From Gemmatimonadota bacterium (GTDB taxonomy: Bacteria; Gemmatimonadota; Gemmatimonadetes; Gemmatimonadales; GWC2-71-9): a DNA stretch of 19,132 nucleotides. Below the pieces are notes generated by a model, which saw nothing but the letters and a program-made list of their open reading frames with translations, was not told the origin of the DNA and searched no databases. Where the stretch lies: assembly GCA_016713435.1 (NCBI GenBank), contig JADJPD010000009.1, positions 1 through 19,132 of the forward strand, written 5' to 3'. Position 1 is the first letter of the stretch, and the number at the start of each line of letters is the position of its first letter. Position numbers and translations under genes: made by a program. Below are positions 10,868-18,774 of the stretch, in pieces.

Positions 10868-11424
10868 TACCAGGTACAGCCTCGCACCACGAGCTCCGCG
10901 GCGCGATCCCGCCACTGCTCCGCCGCGCCCCAGCCGGCGCTCACCGGCCGCGCCGCGAAGTAGCCGAGGGCCAGGAGGAGGGCCAGCCGGGCGTGCACCT
11001 CGGGCTCGATGTCGTCGCGGAAGAAGCCGGTGGCCTGCCCGTCGCGGAGCAGGTCGGCCACCGGCTTCACCGCCACGTCGGCCCAGCGCCCCTCGCCGTC
11101 GGCGGCCAGCAGGATGGCGGTGTGGCGGGGATGGGTGCGGAGGAAGTCGAACTGCCCCCGCACCAGCCGCCGGAGCCGCTCCACCGCCGTGAGCCCCACC
11201 AGCGGCAGCGCGCCGAGCGCCCCGGCCGCCCCCTCGGCGGCATGCGCCACGGCGGCCTCGTAGAGGCCCTGCTTGGTGCGGTAGTAGTAGTGGATGAGCT
11301 GCTTGTTGACGCCGGCGCGCCTGGCGATCTGGTCGGTCCGCGCCCCCGCCCGCCCGTGCGCCCCGAACTCCTCGAGCGCGGCCGCCAGCAGGCGCGTGGG
11401 TGCGTCAGGCGAGCGGTGCGTCAT
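10867..11424 (-). CDS. TetR/AcrR-family transcriptional regulator
   Basis: This is a 185-residue repressor-type regulator. The N-terminal helix-turn-helix is classical TetR: RLLAAALEEFGAHGRAGART, then DQIARRAGVNKQLIHYYYR, then TKQGLYEAAV. The C-terminal ligand-binding/dimerisation part is helical (LRRLVRGQFDFLRTHPRHTA, VKPVADLLRDGQATGFFRDD, ARLALLLALGYFAARPVSAG). I chose ATG 11424 (MTHRSPDAPTR). The frame stays open to 11508, but the extra residues are encoded by the intergenic repeat at 11437-11509, so the upstream start is not credible. The ligand is unknown. The target might be the cytochrome operon downstream on the same strand (10680), but the window shows no operator to support this. 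Confidence 0.9.
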   Translation of the reverse strand: MTHRSPDAPTRLLAAALEEFGAHGRAGARTDQIARRAGVNKQLIHYYYRTKQGLYEAAVAHAAEGAAGALGALPLVGLTAVERLRRLVRGQFDFLRTHPRHTAILLAADGEGRWADVAVKPVADLLRDGQATGFFRDDIEPEVHARLALLLALGYFAARPVSAGWGAAEQWRDRAAELVVRGCTW

Positions 11425-11436
11425 CCGGGAGGGCTC

Positions 11437-11509
11437 CGTGGGGCCGGAGCGCTGCTCCGGCCACTCGATCTCGAAGCCCGAGCGGCCGGAGCGGCGCTCC
11501 GGCCCCACG
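11437..11509. repeat. REP/BIME-like intergenic repeat, copy B
   Basis: This 73-bp unit has perfect 15-bp outer inverted arms CGTGGGGCCGGAGCG (11437-11451) and its complement at 11495-11509. Inside, each half forms its own hairpin: GGCCGGAGC-gct-GCTCCGGCC (11442-11462) and GGCCGGAGC-ggc-GCTCCGGCC (11484-11504). The centre CCACTCGATC is shared with copy A at 8756-8826. The unit sits between the diguanylate cyclase stop and the TetR start. There it could stabilise or terminate the upstream mRNA. Confidence 0.8.
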
Positions 11510-11529
11510 CGGGCAGGGCGTTCGGCAGG

Positions 11530-13154
<1,625 letters not shown>

Positions 13155-13158
<4 letters not shown>

Positions 13159-13840
13159 GAGCGCTCCCGGATGCGATCGAAGGTGTGCCGTGCCGCCGCC
13201 ACGAACGCCGGCGCGCTGCTCCAGTGCCCCCGCACCTCCCCATGCTCCCGGCTCGCGAGCACGGCACTCCGCCCGTCGAACACCCCCACCACGGGAATCC
13301 CCGGCCACTCCACCCCGTCGCCGAGCACCCCGACCGCGGCGAAGGGCAGGGACACCATCGCCTCCGCCAGCAACTCCATCTCGAGACTGGCCCCCGCCGC
13401 CCGCCGGAGCACCGGCGCCAGGATCGGGTACGCCTCCGCCGGCGCCACCAGCCGCACCGACGCCTGCGCCCGCCCGATCTCGTGCGTGAGTAACTGGAGG
13501 ACGCCCTTGGGACTCGTCAGCTCCACGAGCGAGGGCGAGGCACTCGCCCCGAACCCCTCGAACGCCCGCGCCAGCCGGTCCAGCGCCTCCCCCTGCGCGT
13601 TGGTCACCCGCGCCAGCACCCCCGCCGGCGGCTCCGCCCGGAACCGCTTCGGCTCCCCCTCCTCCATCCGCGCCGCCCCCCGGCCACCAGCCCCTCGAGC
13701 GCGCTGTACGTATTGGCGCGCGCGAGCTCCGCGTTCCGCGCAATGGCGTACCCGGTCCCGGGTCCCCCGGACAGGAGGACCCCGTAGACTCTGCTCTCGG
13801 TGGGGGTGAAGCCGAACGGCGTGAGGTCAACGTCGGCCAT
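13155..13840 (-). CDS. TrmB-like HTH transcriptional regulator, one frameshift
   Basis: This is a regulator of about 228 residues. The N-terminal winged helix matches TrmB (PF01978): LTPFGFTPTESRVYGVLLSG, then GTGYAIARNAELARANTYSA, then LEGLVAGGAARMEEGEPKRF. The C-terminal part has a ligand- or PLD-like alpha/beta pattern (LLTHEIGRAQASVRLVAPAE, LRRAAGASLEMELLAEAMVS, VVGVFDGRSAVLASRE). A single indel in a C run near 13680 separates the two halves; both are otherwise open. The start at 13840 has no ribosome-binding site, but a promoter ends ten bases upstream, so the mRNA may be leaderless. Its stop overlaps the cyclase start by four bases. A regulator-cyclase pair of this type suggests that it controls, or responds with, c-di-GMP signalling; this is inference. 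Confidence 0.85.
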
Positions 13841-13849
13841 ATGGGGAGT

Positions 13850-13878
13850 AGCATAGACTACCAACCCGAAGGGTGCAA
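13850..13878 (-). promoter_or_regulatory. Promoter of the TrmB-like/cyclase operon, predicted leaderless
   Basis: On the minus strand TTGCAC (13878-13873) and TATGCT (13855-13850) are separated by exactly 17 bases. The -10 box ends only nine bases before the ATG at 13840, so transcription would begin at or within about three bases of the start codon. This fits the lack of a Shine-Dalgarno sequence. Confidence 0.5.
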
Positions 13879-14084
13879 GCGGCAACGCCAGATTCCGCAA
13901 GCAGATGCGCGCCTCCCGCGGAGCCCAGGGAGACCCGCGACACCACGAGGTCGGGGCCGGCTGAGGAGGAGGGGGTGGGGGCAGAGGGCGTAGCTGCCGA
14001 CGCCTGCGGAACCAACCCACCCCCACCCGCAGCTCCAGCGCCCGGCGCCCCCCACCCCTCCGACGAAGCCGAGCCAGCGCACGA

Positions 14085-15332
14085 TCAACGCGCGCAAGCG
14101 CGCGCGGCCGGATATATCCGGCCGCTACGGACGTGGGAGACGGGCGGGATCGGGTGTGCCCGGGGTCCGCAACGGCGACGGGGCCGCCTGGTGGGCGGCC
14201 CCGTCGGGGAGTCCACGGATGGATGCGCTCGGACGTATTCGACGGGCAGCCCCGACAGCCGCGCGATCAGCGCCAGCCGGAACGTCACGTCCACCTGCTT
14301 CCACTCCGCGGCCTTGGTCTCGAGCTCCAGCGGGAAGCTGTGGTAGCTCGCCTTGCTCGTGGCCTTGGGGAGCCCGCGGAGCCCCTTCGGGTTCCAGACG
14401 CCGGTCTCGTCCACGTCCTTCTGCAGCCGGTTGAACAGCTTGAGCTGCGGCGCCTCCCCCTTAGCGCGCCGATCCGCGCCATCATCTCCAGGAAATGCAG
14501 CGCCAGCGGCAGATCCTTGGGGGTCCCCTTCGCGTCGCACTCGATGGGGTCGCCGAGCAGGATGTGGGTGGGCTTGAGCTTCTTCTTCCCGATGGCCAGC
14601 GCCCACGCCTTCTTGGGCGTCGGCAGCGAGAGGTAGTGCCCCAGCCGCTCGGTGAACGCCGCCCGCTCCCGCTGCAGCGCCGGCATGGACGCCACCAGCG
14701 CCAGCGACAGCCAGGTGGGCGGCGTGGCCTCGGGGTTCAGGATGGTGGACGCCCCCGAGCGCACGAACGGCTTCTCGGCGATGGGACTCCGGAGGAACTC
14801 CGACACCTCGGACGCGATCTTGTGCGCCGAGCCCCGCACCCGCGGGTCCTCGACGTTCCCCGCCTCCGCCAGCGCCGTGGTGGCGGACTCCCGACCAGGG
14901 TGCGGGCCCAGAGGGTGTAGGCCTCGTCGCCCTGGCGGCCTTCTGGAACTCGAACAGCAGCGCCGGATCCTCGTCCCGCGAGAGCAGCCGGTAGAGCACC
15001 CGGTCGGCGAGCTTGAAGGGGCGTGCCTGGGCGGGCAGCGCCAGCTGCACCAGCCGCCGGTACTGCGGGATGGTGCCGACGTCCTTGATCCCCTGTGCGG
15101 CGGACGGGGTGACCCCGAGGAGGTTGCCACCCCAGGTGCCGGTGTCCTTCTGCTTCTTGATGACGGCCTGAGCCGCCTTCCCGGTCTCGATGGCGGCACG
15201 GGCCTGCGCCAGCGTCTCCGCCGCGACGGTCCCGGGGGGCGCCAGTTCGGCAAAGGTCCGGTACCGGATGGTCTCGCCACCGTGCGCGAGCAACCAGCCG
15301 ACCGGGATTCGGTACGTGTTCGGGGTATCCAG
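14085..15332 (-). CDS. Uncharacterised protein of about 400 residues, frameshifted
   Basis: I do not recognise this family. The protein begins in the frame of TYRIPVGWLLAHGGETIRYR and continues IETGKAAQAVIKKQKDTGTW, RRLVQLALPAQARPFKLADR and YRLLSRDEDPALLFEFQKAA. After a shift near 14910 come EDPRVRGSAHKIASEVSEFL, SLPTPKKAWALAIGKKKLK and LALHFLEMMARIGAL. After another near 14465 come LKLFNRLQKDVDETGVWNP, SKASYHSFPLELETKAAEW and LALIARLSGLPVEYV. It looks soluble, with no signal peptide or membrane helix. The start is uncertain: CTG at 15332 has AGGGGG just upstream, TTG at 15293 has no such site, and an in-frame TAG precedes both. At the 3' end the frame runs through a strong hairpin (14176-14206) before stopping at 14085, so the true stop was probably near 14210 and is lost to an error. 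Confidence 0.6.
   Translation of the reverse strand: MDTPNTYRIPVGWLLAHGGETIRYRTFAELAPPGTVAAETLAQARAAIETGKAAQAVIKKQKDTGTWGGNLLGVTPSAAQGIKDVGTIPQYRRLVQLALPAQARPFKLADRVLYRLLSRDEDPALLFEFQKAARATRPTPSGPAPWSGVRHHGAGGGGERRGPAGAGLGAQDRVRGVGVPPESHRREAVRALGGVHHPEPRGHAAHLAVAGAGGVHAGAAAGAGGVHRAAGALPLAADAQEGVGAGHREEEAQAHPHPARRPHRVRREGDPQGSAAGAAFPGDDGADRRAKGEAPQLKLFNRLQKDVDETGVWNPKGLRGLPKATSKASYHSFPLELETKAAEWKQVDVTFRLALIARLSGLPVEYVRAHPSVDSPTGPPTRRPRRRCGPRAHPIPPVSHVRSGRIYPAARACAR
14104..14125. repeat. 22-bp perfect palindrome with TATATA centre
   Basis: The arm GCGGCCGGATA is followed directly by its exact reverse complement. The left flank CGCGCGC is itself an alternating tract (14092-14105). It could be an operator, a cruciform-forming repeat, or a relative of the GGCCGG-containing hairpins elsewhere in this window. 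It lies between the likely true end of the unknown gene and the TrmB-like operon. Confidence 0.55.
14176..14206 (-). terminator. Strong hairpin at the 3' end of the unknown gene
   Basis: Thirteen base pairs (CGACGGGGCCGCC with GGCGGCCCCGTCG) close a 5-base loop. The hairpin lies directly after the last conserved-looking residues of the minus-strand gene (PVEYV). No T-run follows. Its place suggests a terminator or mRNA-stabilising hairpin and argues that the coding sequence really ends just before it. Confidence 0.5.
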
Positions 15333-15640
15333 GGCCGCCCCCTACTGGAGAGATATTGGCTGGGGAAAAGCGGCGCAAAAATACTTGGGGTGGGGATGTT
15401 CCGCTACCTTGCTTGGTAAGTCGTTGTACCTGTTGGGCTTGATGGATGGGATCCGCCGGTCCTGGTTCGTGGAGGGCGAGGCGCCTGGCGGAAGCAGCGC
15501 GGGCCGGGGCAAGGCCTCGGCCCGCTTCATTCGTGGTGCAACACGGCACAGTTCGGGACGCCCTCGCCCGGATTGCTGCCTCGAATTCGGATGCCCAAGG
15601 CTGGTGCGACTCACGGACCGCACCGGTAAGTTTCCATCCC
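15333..15640. other. Divergent intergenic region upstream of the nucleotidyltransferase pair
   Basis: I find no convincing gene. For the minus-strand gene a candidate promoter is TTGCGC, 17 bases, TATCTC, spanning about 15381-15353 on the minus strand. On the plus strand a 12-bp stem with one G-U pair (GCGGGCCGGGGC / GCCTCGGCCCGC, loop AAG, 15499-15525) is followed by TTCATTCG. It could be an attenuator or leader structure for the gene starting at 15641. The frame open from 15446 into the small gene encodes low-complexity residues and I do not treat it as coding. Confidence 0.4.
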
Positions 15641-15841
15641 ATGGATCGCTCAGCCTACCCGACCCGCAAGCGCCGCCTGACCGACCCCGAAGACTTCGCG
15701 GCGGTCGAAGGGCTACCTGCTGCCGAACGGGTGGCGATGGTCTGGCAACTCACCCTCAACGCCTGGGCCTTCGTGCCGGGAGCCGCGGATGCATCCCGAC
15801 TTTCTCGACATGTTGTCCGCGTTACACGCCTCGGGCAGTGA
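15641..15841 (+). CDS. Small conserved-looking protein paired with a nucleotidyltransferase
   Basis: This is a 66-residue protein starting MDRSAYPTRKRRLTDPEDFA, then ERVAMVWQLTLNAWAFVPGA and ending SRLSRHVVRVTRLGQ. From memory, similar 'AMVW.LT..AWAF' proteins occur just upstream of nucleotidyltransferases of the same kind as the next gene. The gene overlaps that start by 53 bases. The frame is open further upstream, but those residues are Ala/Arg-rich and lack the expected pattern, so I chose ATG 15641. Only a weak GGTAAG lies upstream. By position and size it could be an antitoxin-like partner; no DNA-binding motif is visible, and its function is unknown. Confidence 0.7.
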   Translation: MDRSAYPTRKRRLTDPEDFAAVEGLPAAERVAMVWQLTLNAWAFVPGAADASRLSRHVVRVTRLGQ

Positions 15842-16227
15842 GTACCTGATCGTCGGCGCCCACGCCCTGGCCGCCCACGGCCGGCCCCGCGCCACGGGGG
15901 ACCTCGATATCTGGGTGCGACCCCACGTCCGGCAACGCCAGCAAGGTGTATCAGGCCCTCGAGGCCTTCGGCGCCCCACTTGAGGCCCTGACGCGCGACG
16001 ATCTCGCGACGCCGGACGTGGTGTTCCAGATCGGCCTGCCGCCGGTGCGGATCGACATCATGACCAGCATCTCGGGCGTGACCTTCGAGGACGCCTGGGC
16101 CAACCGGGTGACGGTGTCGTTGGACACCCTGTCGGTGCCGGTGATCGGGCGCAGCGACCTCATCCGTAACAAGCGCACGAGTGGCCGTCCGCGCGACCTC
16201 GCGGACGTTGAGGAGCTCGGCGGGTAG
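15789..16227 (+). CDS. Nucleotidyltransferase (DUF6036/AbiEii-like), one frameshift
   Basis: This is a protein of about 145 residues with the minimal nucleotidyltransferase fold. It starts MHPDFLDMLSALHASGSEYL and has the active-site region IVGAHALAAHGRPRATGDLD followed by IWVRP; the DLD pair would bind metal. The usual 'GS' of pol-beta enzymes is GA here, common in this subfamily. After an indel near 15918 it continues ASKVYQALEAFGAPLEALTR, VVFQIGLPPVRIDIMTSISG, FEDAWANRVTVSLD and VIGRSDLIRNKRTSGRPRDL, ending DVEELGG. The conserved NKR.SGRP.DLADV tail supports the family. It overlaps the upstream 66-residue gene by 53 bases. The start could be at 15789 or the internal ATG at 15810. Relatives are often annotated as toxin-like; the substrate is unknown. 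Confidence 0.85.
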
Positions 16228-16319
16228 GGCGCGCGGACGCTCTCGCCACCCAGGCGCTCGGGCCTCAGCGCTCGACCTAACCGCCTGCCCAGCAAACCGG
16301 GGGCAGCTCAACACTCGAT

Positions 16320-16649
16320 TCACACTTCTGTGCGGCCGTCGGCCCGGCGTCGGATGGTCGCCACTAGAGACGCGATCGATGCCCAATTCAATGGGATGCT
16401 AAAGAGCGCCAGCGTCAGGGTCGATATCAGGTACTTGGCTCCCGAGCCTTCGATGGCGGCCAGAAACTGGTCGAGCGCGAAGCTCACTGGGAAGCCGAGC
16501 ACATAGGCGATGACGGTGATCGCATCGTAGGCGCCCTCGTAGGCCCGCGGGGAGAACTGGGTCCATCCCGAGTAGACACTGAAGAGGAGTGCCGCGGCGA
16601 TCGCCCCCGCTGTTGCGCCGCGGAGACCTGGTGTCCTAGGCGTAAGCAT
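16320..16649 (-). CDS. Small three-helix membrane protein, candidate immunity protein of cassette 1
   Basis: This intact 109-residue protein has three hydrophobic segments: GATAGAIAAALLFSVYSGW, AITVIAYVLGFPVSFALDQF and YLISTLTLALFSIPLNWASI, then a basic tail ATIRRRADGRTEV. GAGG lies eight bases before the ATG at 16649. I recognise no family. It is immediately downstream of an Rhs-type toxin tip; once one indel in the toxin is repaired, the toxin stop (TAG, 16638-16636) overlaps this start by 14 bases. Such tight coupling and small membrane size are typical of immunity proteins that protect the producer, so that role is inferred from context only. Confidence 0.75.
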   Translation of the reverse strand: MLTPRTPGLRGATAGAIAAALLFSVYSGWTQFSPRAYEGAYDAITVIAYVLGFPVSFALDQFLAAIEGSGAKYLISTLTLALFSIPLNWASIASLVATIRRRADGRTEV

Positions 16650-17323
16650 CTCGGGTCCTCGAGTTTATTGGAACATCAGTCGCGGACTGAGCAGTTGCCC
16701 CCGGTATGCACCCCGAGTCCGCCACATAGTCCGGGTGCCACTCCTCCCCCTTCGCGTCGCGCCGCAGCGGGCACCTGACCGCCACTTCTCGTGATCACGT
16801 CAGCCACGTAGCGGTTCGAGTTCCTTCCCCGAAAGGGCTATGGCGATGCCGTTTCTTTCAACCGCTATGGTCGACGCATTGCTCAACACCGCGTTGTCGT
16901 ATTGCTGGGAAGTCATGCCAAGCGGGACCGTCGACACGACCCATCTCCCCGAGTACCTTGCCACCTGATCGGCTGGCGCGGAACCGATGGCATTGCGCCC
17001 GCCGACATTCAGGAGTTCGAATGTCTTGTCCAGCTTGTCGTTGTGGACACGGACAGCGCAGTGCTGTGCCGCTCCCTCAAGGCCCTCGACAGGTCGGCAA
17101 GCGACCTCAACCGTGTCTGACTTCAACCCAAACGGATCACTAAAGCTGACCGGATTGTTCCCGGCGTAGCTGTAGAGGTTGATGCCCCCCGCCAACCCAA
17201 TGGGATCCTGGTCAGCGAGGTGCCATGGGCTTTGGGAGTAGCTCTGGATTGTTGAGCCCGCGGACCAGCCTTGGTTGCTCGTTCAACGACTACGGTTGGC
17301 AGCCACCAAGGCTGCAAGGGCAC
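16636..17323 (-). CDS. Orphan Rhs C-terminal tip with toxin domain (cassette 1), frameshifted
   Basis: The N-terminal piece is the end of an Rhs core: SLTQDPIGLAGG, then NLYSYAGNNPVSFSDPFGL. The toxin domain follows: SDTVEVACRPVEGLEGAAQH, CAVRVHNDKLDKTFELLNVG, RYSGRWVVSTVPLGMTSQQY and DNAVLSNASTIAVERNGIAI. The frame then ends at 16800, but an adjacent frame continues NSNRYVADVITRSGGQVPAA and EEWHPDYVADSGCIPG to a stop at 16636. 'H.AVRV...' followed by 'NSN.(F/Y)V' suggests a permuted papain-like fold with Ser where Cys is common; this is tentative. One base is missing in the tip near 17217 compared with cassette 2. No Rhs core precedes it. GTG 17323 is the only upstream start and lies four bases after the previous immunity gene, so it may be an untranslated orphan tip. 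Confidence 0.75.
17125..17220 (-). repeat. Rhs tip repeat, copy 1
   Basis: These 96 bases match 18245-18341 at about 82 of 97 positions, with one single-base gap. Both copies encode the Rhs DPIGLAGG...SFSDPFGL segment. Sequence similarity falls away on both sides, marking the recombination-prone junction between Rhs tip and variable toxin. Confidence 0.85.
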
Positions 17324-17326
17324 TCT

Positions 17327-17699
17327 CTAGCTGGGGCGATGTGCAGCGTGAAGGAGCGAGATGAGATCCGCTCGTATGCCGGGATAAATGAAGTTCGTAA
17401 ACACCCAGTCGCTCCCGCGCTTCTCGAGTTCCGCGATTACGCTACTCCCCCCTGACGCGGCATCCCCGCATCCGGGGAGCATCTCCACCCGATACCGCGA
17501 TCCGATCTCTTGCACTCTGCCGGCGTGATATGTCGGGCAAGGATCTTGGGAGCCCAAGATGGGGTCAAAAGAACTCGGTGACGAACGTATTCGGCTGATC
17601 TTGCGCCTTACCCCCGCTCGCAGGGAGACGCTGCTCTGTGCATGCGCCGAGGACGATAGACAGTACTCCCAACCGAAACAGCAGGCGCGGAAACCGCAT
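17327..17699 (-). CDS. Lipoprotein, candidate immunity protein of cassette 2 (one frameshift)
   Basis: This is a lipoprotein of about 123 residues broken by one extra T in TTCTTTTGACC near 17566. It starts MRFPRLLFRLGVLSIVLG followed by AC, giving a signal peptide and lipobox LGAC. It goes on KAQDQPNTFVTEFFDPILGS, QDPCPTYHAGRVQEIGSRYR, VEMLPGCGDAASGGSSVIAE and LEKRGSDWVFTNFIYPGIRA, ending LLHAAHRPS. GGGAG lies six bases before the ATG at 17699. I recognise no family. It begins 41 bases after the stop of an amidase-like toxin. A periplasmic lipoprotein is what one expects to neutralise a peptidoglycan-cleaving toxin, so I infer an immunity role. Two Cys residues in the mature part could form a disulfide. 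Confidence 0.75.
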
Positions 17700-17740
17700 G
17701 ATTGTCTCCCAGGGTCAGTGTCGCCTTTGTGGATGCGGGC

Positions 17741-18396
17741 TCAGCAGCCGACCTTGCCACAGTACGCCATGCTGTTGCCTCTACCACCGCCGGGCACGGG
17801 ACCCGACGCCGCTGGCGCACTCTGGGGAACTTGGAACCTGTAGATCGTGTGAGCGCCGGCAGAAGATGGATCACTATACGGGATGAAAACCACGCTGCTT
17901 GAAGTCCGAATTTCTCGGCGTCGTAGATCTGGATATGCCCGTGCGGGTGCTTCTCGGTGCCGGCAAAGACCGCGATGTCTCCGTTCTGGAACTGTGCTGG
18001 GTCGGGAACAGCGGTGGCGCCACGACTTTCCAGAAATGGGCCGTAATCTTTCGCACTCCCGGGGCGATTGGGATTGCCCTTCCATTCCTTGCTGAATCCG
18101 CCGGCCTCCATAGCTTCTCTGCAATATCGGGCACACTTGCCCACTGGTTTCTGGGCCGCGTTGGCCCTGGCAGCCTCCACCATCTTCTTCACGTCGACGC
18201 AGGGGACATCTTCCCCGCGGTTGTTAGTACAGCCGTCAGGGGACAAGCCGAACGGATCGCTGAAGCTGACCGGGTTGTTCCCCGCATACGCGTACAGGTT
18301 GCTCCCGCCCGCCAACCCAATGGGATCCTGGGTCAGCGAGGCCCGCCGATACGGGCTGCCGCTTCCCTTGCCCTTGGTGCCGTGGCGCGGACTAGT
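17741..18396 (-). CDS. Orphan Rhs C-terminal tip with amidase-like toxin domain (cassette 2), frameshifted
   Basis: The Rhs tip reads SLTQDPIGLAGG, NLYAYAGNNPVSFSDPFGL. The toxin domain follows: VKKMVEAARANAAQKPVGKC, ARYCREAMEAGGFSKEWKG, SAKDYGPFLESRGATAVPDP and FQNGDIAVFAGTEKHPHGHI, then QIYDAEKFG. The order Cys (GKCARYCREA), GD(I)AVF and HGHIQIYD is typical of NlpC/P60- or CHAP-like cysteine amidases used as interbacterial toxins against peptidoglycan. After an indel near 17895 it ends IPYSDPSSAGAHTIYRFQVP and a Pro/Gly-rich tail, stopping at 17741. In frame, a TAG at 18399-18397 lies upstream and no ATG, GTG or TTG occurs before the tip motif except TTG 18315 inside it. The piece is therefore an orphan tip without an Rhs core. 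The lipoprotein gene follows 41 bases later. Confidence 0.85.
18245..18341 (-). repeat. Rhs tip repeat, copy 2
   Basis: This is the partner of 17125-17220. It keeps the C that copy 1 lacks (GACCCAGGATCC against GACCAGGATCC on the minus strand), so it shows the intact reading frame across the tip. Confidence 0.85.
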
Positions 18397-18418
18397 CTAC
18401 GAGTGGGAACTCCATCAA

Positions 18419-18774
18419 TTAAGGCTTCGAGAGTCGGTGCACGATCAAGCGGGCATGTCCCCCTTGGTCAAAGCGCACGTCGGACAAGCTCGTCGAGGGC
18501 GCCGGGTCCTGCGTTTGCAGGCGCGCCAACGCGATGAGAAAGGTCCCGAGCTCTCTTCAAATGCCCGAGGTGTGCCCGCCAGGTGAACTTGCGGTGGACC
18601 CTGCGCGGCATCCCAACGCACGCGTGGGGTCATCCTCTCCGCGATACCGAGGACGAGCTCGTCGGCGAAGCGGGGCGACACTGGGAACCGGCGGAAGATG
18701 CCCTTGGCGGGCTCGTCGGCTCCACGGGTGTACTCAAGGACGACTGTCTGCGTGATCTTCTGGGGCTCACTCAC
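18419..18774 (-). CDS. Imm32-like immunity protein (cassette 3), one frameshift
   Basis: This protein is about 117 residues once a two-base slip near 18550 is repaired. It starts at GTG 18774: MSEPQKITQTVVLEYTRGAD, then KGIFRRFPVSPRFADELVLG, RVRWDAAQGPPQVHLAGTPR, AFEELGTFLIALARLQT and LSDVRFDQGGHARLIVHRLS, ending KP-stop at 18419. The 'V.L.GTP.AFEELG.FLIALA.L' helix followed by a terminal strand LIVHR resembles the Imm32 immunity family; I could not check this. Its GTG overlaps the stop of the upstream toxin by four bases (GTGA), so translation is coupled. The next Rhs tip (cassette 2) begins about 20 bases after its stop. Confidence 0.7.

Noticed and set aside
11425..11508. N-terminal extension of the TetR regulator
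   Set aside because: The extra residues are encoded by the intergenic inverted repeat and precede a normal TetR N-terminus.
13858..14097. A 79-residue minus-strand frame starting like a small membrane protein
   Set aside because: Only the first dozen residues look plausible; the rest is Gly/Arg/Pro-rich and has no ribosome-binding site.
15470..15530. Possible signal-recognition-particle RNA because of a GGAAGCAGC string
   Set aside because: The required double GGAA/GGAAGCAG context and the pairing arms of 4.5S RNA are not present.
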